This document shows, piece by piece, positions 22,105 through 35,133 of a DNA stretch of 64,000 nucleotides. The DNA lies in NCBI GenBank assembly GCA_963565915.1, contig OY751493.1, positions 3,038,001 to 3,102,000 on the forward strand. Reading direction: 5' to 3'. The DNA comes from Entoloma clypeatum (lineage: Eukaryota; Basidiomycota; Agaricomycetes; Agaricales; Entolomataceae). The position numbers and the translations under genes are program-made. The notes under the pieces were generated by a model. It saw only the letters and a program-made list of their open reading frames with translations, was not told the origin of the DNA and searched no databases. Numbering within the stretch: position 1 is the stretch's first letter; each line of letters starts with the position of its first letter.

Positions 22105-23261
22105 ATGCAACTTGCGCCATTATACAGGACCTATGTTCGCGAAATCAGAAGGGTATCACTTCCCTTTCTACGGTTTGCTCTCTTACTTCACCTATTATCT
22201 TCACTGATTACAGCACTAGTCATTTCTTTCTAATCAAGGCTGCTGATGACATTCGTTCAATTTTGCGCTCGAATGATAGTCTGGTTCCACGCAAACTCAA
22301 ACGGATATCCAGGGTACGACACCCACCATGTGTAGCTTTCAATTCGGGGTCCGAAGTCGTGTAGGATATTCGCAAGATTAAGGCAGCCAATGGCGGCAGC
22401 ACCAAGGCATTTACAAACATTTTGGACTTGGCATACGGTCGGAAAGGAAGGCTCAAATGGGAGATCATGGAGGTTTGTTCTTCGTTCCACACTTGATCAA
22501 CTATACTGAAATTCTCTCCCAAGCCACTCTTGGCCGATTCGAAGACGCCGACGCAAGACCGAATTATACCCGCGGCGGAGAAATCTCATCCACCAGTCTA
22601 CGCTCCAGAATTGAAAGTGCTCTTGACTTCAAGCCTTTCCCGTAAATCCAAACCATTGTCCCTCGAGAATCTGTCATTTCCGCCGACCCTCCCCCGCCAA
22701 GCCGACCCTTCTATGGAGGATGCACGCCTTTTGGGACGGTTCAGTAAGAGGCGCGAGGTGAACATCCGATGGCGTTACTTTACAACAGAATGGAAAAAGG
22801 TTCAAGCTCCTTTACAAATCAATGTCAAAGATTCCGAGCAGGCGCAGATCGATGGCGCAAATGCTGATGTCCTTCATGTGGGCAGAAGGCGACACCCTTT
22901 GCAGGCCCAGGGCATCCATGCAGACATCGAGGCACTCGTAGGGCCTCCCCGGATTCCCAGCAACCTAACCCGAAAGGAATCACGAGGCGCAGAGACGACT
23001 TTCAAAACACTGCCAAGGCATCCTTCACGATGGCTTCGACGTCGGTATCAAGAGCTTTTGGGGCGTATCCCTCTCCTTCATTTTTCTAGGAATCCCAATG
23101 GTTCTTTTCCTGGGAAGTATGCTGTCTCGTTGTCCCATAACGCCCTGGTGCCTTCCCTTCGCGGTTCTTCTCGACGAGCAAGTGAAGTAAGGTCCCTAGC
23201 TGACCGAGAATGGATCGCGTTAGGCACTCGACAGGAGGTTCCAGAAAGAAAATATAATTAG
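22105..23261 (+). CDS. LYR-motif protein, Cup1-like N-terminal domain
   Basis: Exons 22105-22172, 22214-22313, 22365-22472 and 22524-23261 give 337 residues. The N-terminus MQLAPLYRTYVREIRR carries the L-Y-R motif of the complex-1/LYR superfamily, whose members act in mitochondria with the acyl carrier protein in Fe-S or respiratory-complex assembly. FLIKAADDIRSILRSN, LKRISRDIRKIKAANGG and LAYGRKGRLKWEIMEPLL fit the fungal Cup1-like family. The correct start is the ATG at 22105: the ATG 13 bases earlier opens a frame that breaks the LYR motif. The C-terminal half is basic and rich in Pro/Arg, with no recognised domain. The gene ends 7 bp from the convergent Sec8 stop. The mitochondrial role is inferred from the family. 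Confidence 0.8.
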
Positions 23262-23268
23262 ATGTTGG

Positions 23269-26200
23269 TCAGGAGTCTGAACTTTCGAGCTCTAGTCCGT
23301 GAAGGTCTATCATATACATACTGTAATTACGATCAGTAGCTTTGGCAACACCACTTTCCCGTTCCATTGGATTGACGCCACACTGAAAATTGAGCATTGT
23401 CTGATATTCATCAAATGTGAAAGGTGGCCCGGGTCCCTTGCGTATGCCATTCAGCATATCCTGCAAAGAACCGTCACTTTCGGGAGATACGAATGAGCTA
23501 GTTGAGACACACCTGAGGGGTTTCGAAGAATAGTGAGTAATAGCGTTTGGCCCGGCAAAATTCCGTGTTTTGGCTCTCATGTGTAAGTGCTTTGACGGTC
23601 TGCTGAAGGGCCAGTATGTTCCGCATGATTTTCCTGACACCGAAAGAGGTCGGCAGACATAAATGTCGCGCGTTGAAGATCAGCAAATGCTCCATCAGAT
23701 GGCCCAAACCCATGAAAACGAATCTTATTCAATGAGCATCGCAAAAATCTGGCAGAGGGTAAGGAACCTACTGCCGTTCTCTTTTCGGGAGACTCGGTGA
23801 GATCATGTTATTGCATTTCATAAGCTCTACATTGAGATCGGCGATTTGCGGGTCAGGTTCATTGAACTCGCACTCCATGGAATAATCCCCCTGGCAATGA
23901 TATTGAGTATGTCGGCGTTGCATATTTCAGGCCTTACCTGAGCCATCGCAGAGTGGAGGTAAAAGATGGTCCGACAACGAACGTCGATACGTATACTGTT
24001 AAGGATCATGCATGAAAGCTGTTCATATGTCTTGAGGAGAGCTTGGAAACGACTGTCATGTTTCACGCTCTCGTCAATACAACTATCCGCCAGGGTTGAA
24101 AAGGTGCTGACAGGGACATCTCTTGTGAGAGGGGAAGCTTTAACTCTTCGAATAGCAACATTGGTATCCGGGGGGTATAAGGTGTTCTACCTGACATTTC
24201 AAGGCTTTGCGGCGTGGTAACTGATAAGGTATCGTCCGGCCTTGATTTCAGAGCATCCAACTCGGCCGCAAACCAGGTCTAGACATGTATAAATAATGTG
24301 GAAATATGCGCTCGCTAAGGGGCTTACAACACTGCGATAAAGGCTTGCCAGGGAAGTAAGTTGGCGGACTGAGGGAATGAGATCTGCTGCGTTTACGATA
24401 TGCCGACCTAGAAGCTCGAATTCGAGATTTGTCTCTTGTCGGCAGAGCTGTTGCTGTTTGGCTATGTCCGCGTCCTGGCAAACGTCAAGCGTTTCAGGCC
24501 CTCGAAGCGTTACGACTTACAGATGCCATGAACAATTCCGATATACAAGTGTTCAATTCCGACCTCTGTGCCCATTGCGCAGCGAGTGATAGTTTTGATC
24601 CCAGATTGGCCCCCGTTATGTCGGGTATGGACACGAGGTCTTGAAAGTTATCACTACAGCGTTGATAAAACTGTATGATGACTCCCAATATCAACCTTGA
24701 ATAATTTTCTTGGTGGAAGGGGCTGGTGCGGAGCATGGCACACAAAGAATTGATCAAAGCCATGAGTTGTGTACTTGCCTACCAAAATGAGGTACAGTTG
24801 AAAAGAAAGGTAGAATGTAGTGGAGAGATACCTTCACTAAGGGCTCAGGTGAAAGTAAAATTGATAAAAGGTCAGGTTGGAATGCCTCTGGCCCTAAAAC
24901 GAAGATAAACAATACCAAGAGTTGCAGGCAAGTGGAACATACCTGTCACAGCTTGATGAAACAAATCAGAAACCTTTTCCTCCAATTGTGGTAAGTAGAC
25001 CTTCAAGACGAATTCATCCAAAGTAGAGCTCGAGGGTCCATCGGGTTCAACACCAGATGGCAGGACTTGCGCCATACGACTGAAAAACACTAGGGTCGGC
25101 TGAAAGAGGATGCTGACGTGGAATGCATCTGGTCGTATGATGAGTCGATGGTGATGATCCACTCCCAGTACACGATCATCGACCCCAACGCTAGTTATTG
25201 TAGTTTGCACGGAGTCCCCGGAAGACCCTGGCGCAAGTCCTGGCATGGTATCGTTGAGAATTCGTGTTACCCCATCCTCATGGGGCTTGAGGACCTTGTT
25301 CGTAATCTTCATGTCGGTGTCAGCGAATCGAAAGACCACCTATAGGAACGTTGATTCATTATAGACAGAAATTTACTGCAGGAATAAAAAAAGCCAGACT
25401 TTGCTCTTGTCTCGGGTAAATTTGCCTTCACGGAGAATCTCGTTGATAGAAGAGATGGGGTTTCTACCTGAACCAGCTCCCTGGTCCTCGTCGATTAAGT
25501 ACTCACGGATCAAGGTCCGCACCTGTATTTCACTCAAAATCAGACGCTGTAGAGGATAAGTTGAAGCTGACCTCCGCCTGCACAGGGGCCCAGACTTCAG
25601 CCAGAGGAAAGAGGGAACCAGGTTTGGTCCCTGAAGAGTCCTTGAAGTCGCGTCTCTGACCCAATGATAGGCCGTCTGACTTGTGTCTCTAGGAGTGAGG
25701 ACTCACCAAGCCTATACGATTGGCAACTTCGTAGACAACTCTGAGACCTTGGGCAACGGCGTCCAATTTTGAATACAGCGTCCAAAAGAGGTCTCTGAGA
25801 ATTTCATGGTCGACCCTTTTTGAGGACGATTCTAAAGCAGCAAGCCTTAAACAAGACGCCTTCATGAAGGAACCCTTTTCAGGATTAACCGGGCCTATGG
25901 ACGGGTCTTCTGAGGCGAAAATGTAGCCACCCTCCGATTTACCATTGTATGCAAACATAGATCCCTTACGGCCATATTGCGCTCGCTCTTCAACTTCTGC
26001 AATGGTTGATTCCACAAGGGTAAATATTTCACTTGGTAATCTTTGAGCGACATTATCGAGCACATTCCCCAGCTTTCCTAAAACAGCCAGGGATTCGATT
26101 AGTGTTTCCATGTAAGCAAAAGAATCGGCTTCAGGGTTGGATGGAACAGCATTTGACATGGAAGTTATTGTCGAGTTTGCCAGCAGACCATTCTTCCGCA

Positions 26201-27936
26201 TGCTGAGATCACTCAGATCCATTGGAGGCTCATTGGGTTTCATCGACAGATGATTGAGAAAGCGTTCTAAGGGGGTGGGATAGAATGAGGGGGAAGGTGG
26301 AGAGGCTTCAGACGGTAACAAGGGCTTTGACCCAACTTCTTCATACTCCATGTTTGGGACTGATTGACAGTGTGTGTGAGTTGGCTGTGGAGAAGGCATG
26401 GATAGGCTCACAAATCTGCTGATTGGGCACGTATGCGGACCATCTATTATCACACCAGAAAGACCTGAGGTACAGGTGGCTATGAAGTTCATCGACAAGT
26501 ATTTCTCGCAATGCCTACAAGTTATCAGTAAAATTCCTCTGTTTGGAGATGGGGATAAACCATTTCTTGTCCAATCAGGTAACTCCGTAGATCAGCCACG
26601 CCGCCAATTTCTAGCATGTCTGGTTTGTTTATGATTTTCAAACTTCGCACCAGTAGTACAGCAGCCTGCAATAGCCGTTTCTCAGATATCAGGGTTTCTA
26701 AGAGATCTGGCACAGTCCTCAGATGTTCGCTGAGATGACATCAGACGCTGAACGAGGGAGACAGATTTATCAAGCTTACATCTCGTCCAAGATCCGTAAC
26801 ATCTCGTCGAGTGATTGGCCCCTCGACCAGAGTTGGACCAGGTCAGCACGCTTGTTTCCCAAAGCATCCTTGGACTCGAGTAAAGCTGTTCGCGCAGTCT
26901 GGATCTGTGATTGAGTTTCTGTAAGATGGTTAATAAGCGTGGCTTGATGTGGCAAAGAGGCGGCAAAAGCTTGATAATGTTCTAGGGAATGGGCTAAGCC
27001 TACAGTAGAGGGCATTGGATCTGCACGTACTGTCCACGGAGCCTTTCAAAGCCTTCCCGAGCATGTCTTTGGTCTTTCTAAACGATTCCATGTCCTTCCC
27101 TTGCCCAGAGTCTCCCAAAAGTTGGAGTGCCAGATCCACGTTATTGAACTATGGTACAGCCAGATTCAACGCGAATACCTGTATGACGAATAAGACGCTA
27201 CTCTTACGTCTGATTCGATAATAAACTCCCAGTCGTCTTTGATCTGATCCAATACGGCTTAAAATGCATGTAAGATCAGATTTGCCGAGTGTATTCGGCG
27301 GATATGCGCCTTACCGTCAATGTCACCCGCAGGAGCTTGTCCATTGATCCGCCTGCCTGGAACTCGGTCGCGAATTCGCTGCTGCCTGGCCTTCTCGGCC
27401 TCCATCTCGTTTTGGCGTTCCGTGTGGTACTCTGTGCTATCGCTTCCGTCGGTCATCGCGCGTCTCCGAGCCCCCGCCGATTGGAATGCAGAAAGTGCAG
27501 ACGTCAGCGACATGGAAGTGGTTTGCTCTCCATCATCAGAAGCGGGGCTATGAAGATGTTGCGGCCTAGGCCTGGGGGGGGTATTCGGATTGCCAAATGG
27601 AGAGGCTCGCAGCCGAGGTAGGGAGGCATCGGAGCGGGAGGTGCTGGTGCTGTCTCTATACGAGGTTAGCCCTGATGGATCATAGTCGGATGTACGGTTC
27701 CTGAGTTCAGAGCGTTGAGGGCGCGATGGCCCACTTGACGCGGGATCCGGGGCAGCTGTGTAGCCAGAATTTGTGAGATAGGGATTATCGCTGGCAGCGG
27801 TTGATGGGTCTGGCCGCGATATTTGGAGAGGCCTGGTACGGGTAGGGCTTGTCGGAGAGAAGGGCGAAGGGAAGGGACTGGTGGCGGCAGGGCCGCGAGA
27901 CTGACGATGCGTCGGGAACGGTGGTGCAGGAGACAT
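23269..27936 (-). CDS. SEC8: Exocyst complex component Sec8
   Basis: Sec8 is a scaffold of the octameric exocyst, which tethers secretory vesicles to the plasma membrane at growth sites such as the hyphal tip. ATG 27936 starts a Pro/Ser-rich disordered segment of about 200 residues (MSPAPPFPTHR). The conserved Sec8 N-terminal domain follows, in several exons: DDWEFIIESDFNNVDLALQLL, TKDMLGKALKGSVD, SKDALGNKRADLVQLW, SVPDLLETLISEKRLLQAAVLL, INKPDMLEIGG. The rest continues through many short introns to GPPFTFDEYQTMLNF and the stop at 23269-23271. About 4.7 kb of gene fits a protein of roughly 1200 residues. Exon joins in the middle were not all resolved by hand. Confidence 0.88.
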
Positions 27937-28410
27937 GGTGGTTGTTGCGTGAAGCTGACGGATAAGATGTGTTTCGCTGAGGCCGATGGATATAGCAGGG
28001 AAAGGAATAATGAATCTCAGGAGATGAGTACTGAGTAGTGAATTTCAGATAATAGAAGCGGTGGGTTGGGGGAATGAGCACGCGCAAGGTTTTTGTGTGT
28101 ACACAGGCTCGGTGGAGGGCAGTAGCGAAAACGTGATCCTATCTCTAGACCTAACCTAGCTGAGTTTCAATTTCGAAATATAAAGCTATCATATTGGAAT
28201 CAAACCCATCTACGTGTGAGGGGCTTATGTGAGCTAATTATTGCTGGAGGTTCAGAATTATGCAGCGATTTAACACCCGTGTGGAGGATTTAGTGGTTTA
28301 AAGGCAGTTTGCCTTGTTGAGGCACGGGATCAACAAGGCATACTATTGACTTGTGGGAAAGTCAGGTGGGACTTGTTGGCACGTTCATAGCACTCACGAC
28401 ACGATTCATT
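27937..28410. promoter_or_regulatory. Divergent promoter region Sec8 / chromatin remodeler, with hairpin repeat copy 2
   Basis: 474 bp between opposite start codons. 28308-28375 is the second copy of the dispersed hairpin repeat (stem GCCTTGTTGA / TCAACAAGGC). An in-frame ATG at 28351 lies within this repeat, which speaks for ATG 28411 as the real start of the right-hand gene. Confidence 0.6.
28308..28375. repeat. Dispersed hairpin repeat, copy 2
   Basis: A perfect 10-bp stem, GCCTTGTTGA (28311-28320) with TCAACAAGGC (28330-28339), and loop GGCACGGGA. It is followed by ACTTGTGGGAAAGTCAGGTG, matching copy 1 at 15308-15373. Confidence 0.55.
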
Positions 28411-31400
28411 ATGGGCAATGACGCGCCTTCCGACTCAGGCCTACCTTCCACTCCAGAGCCTTCTGTAGCGGCAACCACTGGTGCCTCATCATTATCTCGC
28501 CAAATGTTTCCTCTAGCAATTTCTACAGGTACTCAGCAGAAACAGGCTTTTTTTATTTCACCGCCTGTCATCTCTGAAGCCCAGAAAAAACTATACAAGA
28601 TGGCTGGAGAAACCTCCTTGAAATCAAAAGGTGCAATTCAGGTGGACGAGATTATTGGCGATTATCGCGAGAGCGACGTATTGTATTACTTCGCGCGTTA
28701 TAAAGGCGGAATTGCTCAAAAGGTGGGCCTTAAGGATTGTGCTCCATCTGCTTCTGAACGCGTTTTACGGTTCAGTTTGCTTCTCAACCATTCTGTAAGG
28801 ACCATCCGAATCTTGTTAAAGAATATAGTATGTGATCTATGGATGAGCTTCTATTTACTATCGGTATTGACACACAGTTTAGATCGCAAGAAGGCTGCAG
28901 GAACCTTGGCTCCTTTTGATCCTTCTGCACACTATGTGCATCCTTTGTCTCGCATACGATTGACGCGCGGTCTCCAAAAAAGTGTCGCCGCAGTTTTCAT
29001 GGGCAAAACCGAGTCCAGTTCAGACCCTGATTCGAAGGACCAAGATGAAGAGAGCGCTAATGGCACTGAGGCGGATGATTACGAAGATGATTCGTCGCTT
29101 TATCCTCGAAAAAGCACACAGTCACAAGGAAAGCGACCCCTTCCTTTCAGTCCGAGAAAGACGCGATCCAGACGTGTCTTCGTGGTCGAGTCTGATCAGG
29201 AGCTTGAAGAAGATGAGGAACACCTTTCACATTATCCCGCTCGACGCTCAACTCGGATCAAGAAGGGATTAAAAGTGAATCTTTATAGGGAACCCCATGC
29301 CGACGACAACGAACAGACTGATGAAGGCAGTGATGATTACAGCCTTCCCAAACCTAGGAGCAACCGAGGAAAACCCAGAAAGTCTACCCGTGGCAAAGCT
29401 TCTCGCCCTGCTTATGGTTATTTTCGCGATGTCACAGAACTTGACTACGATTTTCCTTCTGGTGATGAAGATACATCCATCCAGTGTCATCGCGATATAT
29501 GTGAAAAATGCCAAAAAGCTCCAGCACATGAACTGTTTCTCGACTTTTCGAAAAGAGGCAAAATCAAAGCCAGAAGAAGAAGAACACCAGATGACGAATT
29601 CGAGGATGTCGAGGATGAAGGTGAACGGCTAGCTGCACTCGGTGGTTGGGTCAGATGGTATGCTGCGCCGTTCTATGATTAATCTAGCCTAACATATGTC
29701 CTACAGCCTTAAATGTCCCGTCGCGTGCCATTGGCAATGTTTGGCTGGTACTCAGCGGGACGAAATATTGAAGGCAACTAAAGACAGGGACCGTGCTGAA
29801 TGGGAGCGCTCTCGAAATGAGGTTGAAGACGCCTCTCAAATCCCAGAACCTCGAAAACGACCCAGCCTCAATATGAATCAGACCACCGAATTCATTTGCA
29901 GTGAGCTGTCCCCGCATTATCACGTTGTGCTAAGTTCCCTACCTCTTGATCTAGATGCATGTATGAAGGGAGGGTTTTGCATGGGCTGCATGGAGGCTAC
30001 CTCAGTACTTGACTATGAAATCCCAGGGGATCGAACCCTCTCCGAGCCTGACAAACATACGTGGCTGGGTGAGGAAATGTCTGTCAAGAGTGTGGGCAAA
30101 GCTGGGCACGGCGAGCTGCTTTTCCGATGTTTGACATGCAAGAGGGTCGCGCACTGGAAACACCTCCCCCGACCATCACACCTGTCGCCTGATGACAGAT
30201 TGGTCCAGATCGCTCAGTTCTACACCAAGAACTGGCTTTGCGCTGATTGTTCCTCATACCATTATGGTGTCGATAAGATCATTGCTTGGCGCCCATATCC
30301 ATCGAATGCCATTGGATCACCCTGCTCACACAGCGAAACTCCTAACTATAAGAATTCTCTGCCTAGAGAATATCTCGTCAAATGGGTGGATAGAGGCTAT
30401 AGGCGTGTACAATGGGTGCCTCACATGTGGCTCCTCTCAACACATCCAGGGAAGTTAAAGCATTTTTTGACTGGCGGTTCAAAGGTCGAACTTTCCAAAG
30501 ACTTGGATCAGAAGGAGATTGATGGCACAACGCCCTCTATATTTCGAATCGGAGACGAATCCAGGACACCCCCTATCAGACCAGGAACAAATACACCCTC
30601 GATTCGTGGCGCGGTCCCTGACGCGGAACGAAGAATACCTCCAGCTTGGAAAACAATCGATCGTATCCTTGATATATATTTATGGAACTCACCACAACAA
30701 TCAAAGAATGCAAAAAGGAAAAGCAAACGGAAGGCGCTTGTAATCGAAAGTGAAAGCGATGTTTCCGATCCAGTAGAACAAGACTCCTCCGACAGTGAAC
30801 GCCTTCTTGCTTTCGATCATGGTGAACAACCCAGTGATGAATCAATGTCAAACATCTCGCAATGGGAAGCCAAAACAAAGCGTTCATTTACTGTTCAAGA
30901 CATTGAACAGGTTGCCTGGGCTTTTATCAAGTGGGGCGATCTCGGATATGATGAATGTAAGCCTTTGCTTCCGTGACTGACAGCTCTCAAGATTTTCTTT
31001 CCCTTCAGCGACATGGGACTCTCCACCTCGACGCTCAGATATAACCCACCCTTCATTTGAGCGGGCCCTTCGGCGTTTCATTGAGTCTCGTGAAGTGGTC
31101 GTTCCCAAACATTCCCTTTCCTACTGCGAAAAGTTTGATAAACGAGCAAAAGATGAATACAGAACTCGGCACGTTCTGAAAGATGCTGCCGACCTGGATC
31201 TTGGTCAAGATCCTCAACTCAGGTTGATGCCGTTCCAGGTAACAAACGAGTTCGTTGAATTTCTACTGTATTACACAAATAACCCCTTATTGGATAGGTC
31301 GATGGCTTCAATTGGTTGTGTAATAATTGGTGGACCCACCAACACTGTATACTTGCGGACGAGATGGGATTGGTAGGTCACCAATATTCAGAAACCTAAT

Positions 31401-34400
31401 GAAATGTTAATCCTATATATATATTTCCACGCGACAGGGAAAGACAGTACAAGTCGCAAGTTTTGTGGGTAAGATCGTGATGGACTTCAAAGCTTTCCCA
31501 GCCCTTATTGTTGTCCCAAATTCGACGATCACTAACTGGGTAAGAGAGTTTGAGCGATGGGCACCGAAACTTAGGGTTGTTCCATTCTATGGAGAAGCCA
31601 AAGCTCGAGAAATAATCAAGAAATTCGAGTTACATCACGAAACAAAACGCGTGGGTGAGACAGGAGTCAAATACCACGTCTTAGTCACAACCTACGAAAC
31701 GTTGTTGAATCCGAAGGATTTTACGCCTGTCTTCAGAAACCAACCCCGTTGGGAGGTCAGATACTAAACGTCGATTTCCTTCCACTTGCTGACTTTTGCT
31801 GACTTGTTTTCGGCATTCATAGGTCCTTATCATAGACGAGGGACAGCGATGTAACCATTGTATTCCATGTCGATGACACCTTCTCACCCAAGCACTCTTC
31901 AGTAAAAAATGATAACAGCCTCCTCTTCAAACGACTGAATGAGCTGAAAAGTATACATCGCGTGATCATGACTGGCGTCAGTGGTTTCACATATATCGCT
32001 TCGCTTGCTCACAAATGTCTACCAGACACCTCTGAACAATAATATCCGCGAACTTTTCAACCTCATGAATTTTCTCGATCCGAACGAATGGAATGATCTT
32101 GAAAATCTTGAGAAAGAGCATGAAGAACTCACAGAAGATCTTGTCAAACAGCTGCACAATAGATTACGGCCGTACTTTTTGCGCCGAATCAAGAGTGAAG
32201 TCCTTCAATTACCCCCAAAGGTCCGGGCTCGTTTGTCTTCGCGAGCTCTATTCCTTTCTTCATACCTTACCCTCCGTCAGAATGAAGTCATTGTCCCGGT
32301 TTCTATGGCACCACTCCAGAAGGAAGTCTATCGATCCATCTTGAGTACCTATGTTTTCCTGGTTACAAAGTGGATGTTACAAAGCATTTAGGTCATAACC
32401 TGGAAATCTTGAATGGTTTAACCCAACCGTCAACATCCAAAGTGAATGGATCGACGTCGAAAGGGCGCCTTAACAATGTGCTCATGCATCTACGCAAGTA
32501 AGAACCACCGTTGGTCGAGATTCAGTCGACTGATTTATATCGTGTCCAGATGTTTGCAACATCCATACCTATATGCCGAAGACATCGAACCTCGGGGATT
32601 ATCCCTTCAAGAGACTCACGAGAAGTTGATAGATGGCAGTGCCAAATTGCGCCTTCTCAAATCTCTACTTCCCAAACTCAAAGAGCGTGGACATCGAGTA
32701 CTTCTTTTCAGCCAAGTACGTCTCAATCCTTAACTATTGAAAAATAGTCTCATACCAATAAGTTTACGATTGCTCTTGATGTGATCGAGGACTTTCTGAC
32801 AGGGGAAGGATATAAATTCCTTCGCCTGGTATGTATCATGATTGCTTCCGATGTCCCCCCCTGCCTCATGTTATTGACAGGATGGCAACATAAAAGGTAG
32901 CGAACGACAGAAGGGGATGGACGAATTCAATAAAGCTGGATCGGAGATTTTTATCTATCTTTTGACAACTCGTGCAGGCGTAGGTCTTCCTTCTCTGTTG
33001 TGGCATCACTCTTTAACCTCCCTTAGGGCGTTGGTATCAACCTCTTCGTATGCTTCAGCAGTTGTCATTGGACCCAGGTCACAAACTAATGAAATAATGC
33101 AGAGTGCAGACACAGTCATTGTATACGACCCCGATTTCAACCCGCACCAGGTCCGTTTTATTTTGCTTCAGTTTTGCATTGGTTCTCACAAACTTCCCTT
33201 GCAGGACTTACAAGTGAGTGTTCTGACCCTGATGCATATACTTATATACTGATCTTGAGCAAGGCAATCGCGAGAGCATACAGATACGGACAACAGAAGA
33301 CCTGTCTTGTTTTCAAGTTGATGGTCAAAGATTCTGCCGAAGGCAAGATGTCGACGCTGTGTACATCGTCCTGTTGACTGAGCTTTTGCAGAACGTATCA
33401 TCCAAGTTGGGAAGAAAAAGCTGGTGTTAGACCATCTCATCGTCCAGAAAATGGATGACGAAGATGAGGCAGGAGAGGATGTCCAATCGATCCTTACTTA
33501 CGGTGCACAAGCTCTTTTTGACGCGAACCAAGGGTCCAAAGATATCATGTGTGAGCTTCAATTCTTCTGGCCAGCTCTCGACGATTGACATTGTGATGAC
33601 TGTGGTAAAGACACGGATCAAGACATAGAAAAGCTCGTACTCAAAACAGAGCAAGAAGGAGAGCAACACGAGCAGGCCAAAGACGGATTGTCGTTTTCTT
33701 TTGCAAAGATTTGGGCTGCAGACAGGGATTCATTGGAAGAGGTTCAAGATGTTGACCAGGGCGATTCTTGGGCGCAAACGCTACAAAATATAACGTTGGA
33801 AAGGGACAAGTTGCAGATCCAAGAAGTCGCGCAGTCAGGACGCGGTGTCAGACGTCGGGCCGCGGCGCTCGCCAAGGTAGGCTTTTGGTTGCGATCCATC
33901 ACCTGCATCACTGAGTTCAAGGAAAGCCCAACGCTTATCGTGATGAACCGCTCAAAGAGATGAGGAAAAGGGGTTCATCAAAATCGGATGGATCGGCCTA
34001 TTTTGGCTCAGAAGTCGAGTCGGATGGCGACAGTGATGTCCCAAGTGGCGCATATGAGGACGCCTCTTTTGAACCCATCGCCACCAAGAAGGCCAGAATC
34101 AGCAGCAGTACTAAAGGAAGTCAACCGAGCCGCTCATCGCCTATTGGTAATGCAGATCGTGATTTGCATTACTGTGGCCTTTGCGCGAGAATGCATGGAG
34201 AGGGTCCTGGGGAGTGTGTCATGACTGATCGATCTGAAAACCTTGCTGAGTTTCGTGAGATGCTGTTGCTTCATGGAGATGATGAACCTTGGGAGCAAAG
34301 GGCAAGTTTTCTTTAACAGTATCGTTGTCTCTGTTTCTCACTCCATGCTTCATAGATCGCTGCCATCGAAGCAATCGATAGAACCTTACATCGTCGCGGG

Positions 34401-34979
34401 CACTTATCAATGATTGGTGGGCAGCCCCTTCATCCGCTGCGCAAATTACAGCATCCCATCGCTCAATCCATCGATGTCGTCGACAACCGTACTCGAACGC
34501 AAATAGACAGGGGCAATTCAGTAATAACCAATGCCACGAAATTGGAAGCCGCCAGTTCATCCAAGTCACATCTGGCACCGCCCACTAGCCCTGCGTTCCG
34601 CCCAGAGCGTCAGTCAAATGACGCCACGGGTCCATTGAAGCGTCCCGCGTCCGCTTTACCCGTTCAGGAACAGTCTAAAACGAAAAAGGCAAAATTGGCT
34701 GGCTCTCTATGTCGGGTCTGCGGACAAACTTTTCATCTTGTAAAAGACTGTCCAGTTGTGAATGAAGGAACGCACAGGTGTGATGTCCGTTTTTCCCTCC
34801 CTCTCTTCAGCTCATGACTATACTTCTACCCTGTCAGTATTTTGAAAGCGATCAATCGACTTGAAAGCGATCTTGACCCTCAAACCATTGGCATCACCCA
34901 AGTGCTACACAAATTGCTATATAAGCTAAAGAAGAAAGAGGCTTCTACTCTTCAGGAGATTATTGACATTAGTGATTAG
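28411..34979 (+). CDS. SNF2-family chromatin remodeler, Mit1/CHD-like (PHD-chromo-ATPase)
   Basis: Probably a nuclear ATP-dependent nucleosome remodeler of the type linked to heterochromatic silencing (S. pombe Mit1). In order: N-terminal domain with IGDYRESDVLYYFARYKGG; acidic and basic linkers; a PHD-type zinc finger (CEKCQKAP...CPVACHWQC); a cysteine-rich middle part; a chromo-like segment EYLVKWVDRGYRRVQW (30369-30416); SNF2 ATPase with ADEMGL/GKT split by an intron, IDEGQR/LKND, MTG/TPLNNN; helicase C with LLFSQF, LDGNIKGSERQ, TTRAGG, RAYRYGQQK; and C-terminal zinc fingers (YCGLCARMHG, CRVCGQTFHLVKDC). The second intron starts after GGIAQK, so the continuing frame there is not coding. 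One intron, 33343-33391, is GC-AG. The stop is TAG 34977-34979. Confidence 0.88.
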
Positions 34980-35133
34980 ATCGATTAGGTTTTCATAGCC
35001 ATATATTCAACGAAGGCGACAGAACCCTATAATGATTTACTCTCGACGGGGCAGGGAGCAGTAACACTTTTGCACATAACGTTTTGCCAGTCGATAAACA
35101 AATAATTGCTTCGGATGCGAAGTTTCACAAACA

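Noticed and set aside
22092..22364. ATG 22092 frame as the start of the LYR protein
   Set aside because: That frame loses the L-Y-R motif; ATG 22105 with a 41-nt intron gives APLYRTYVREIRR and a continuous protein.
28351..28410. In-frame ATG at 28351 as start of the chromatin remodeler
   Set aside because: The first 25 bases lie in a dispersed hairpin repeat and the predicted residues do not look like the family start; ATG 28411 follows directly and is preferred.
28729..28830. Open reading through 28729-28830 as coding sequence
   Set aside because: A GT...AG intron from just after GGIAQK to TTCAG restores FASQPFCKDHPNLVKEY in another frame; the uninterrupted frame is chance.
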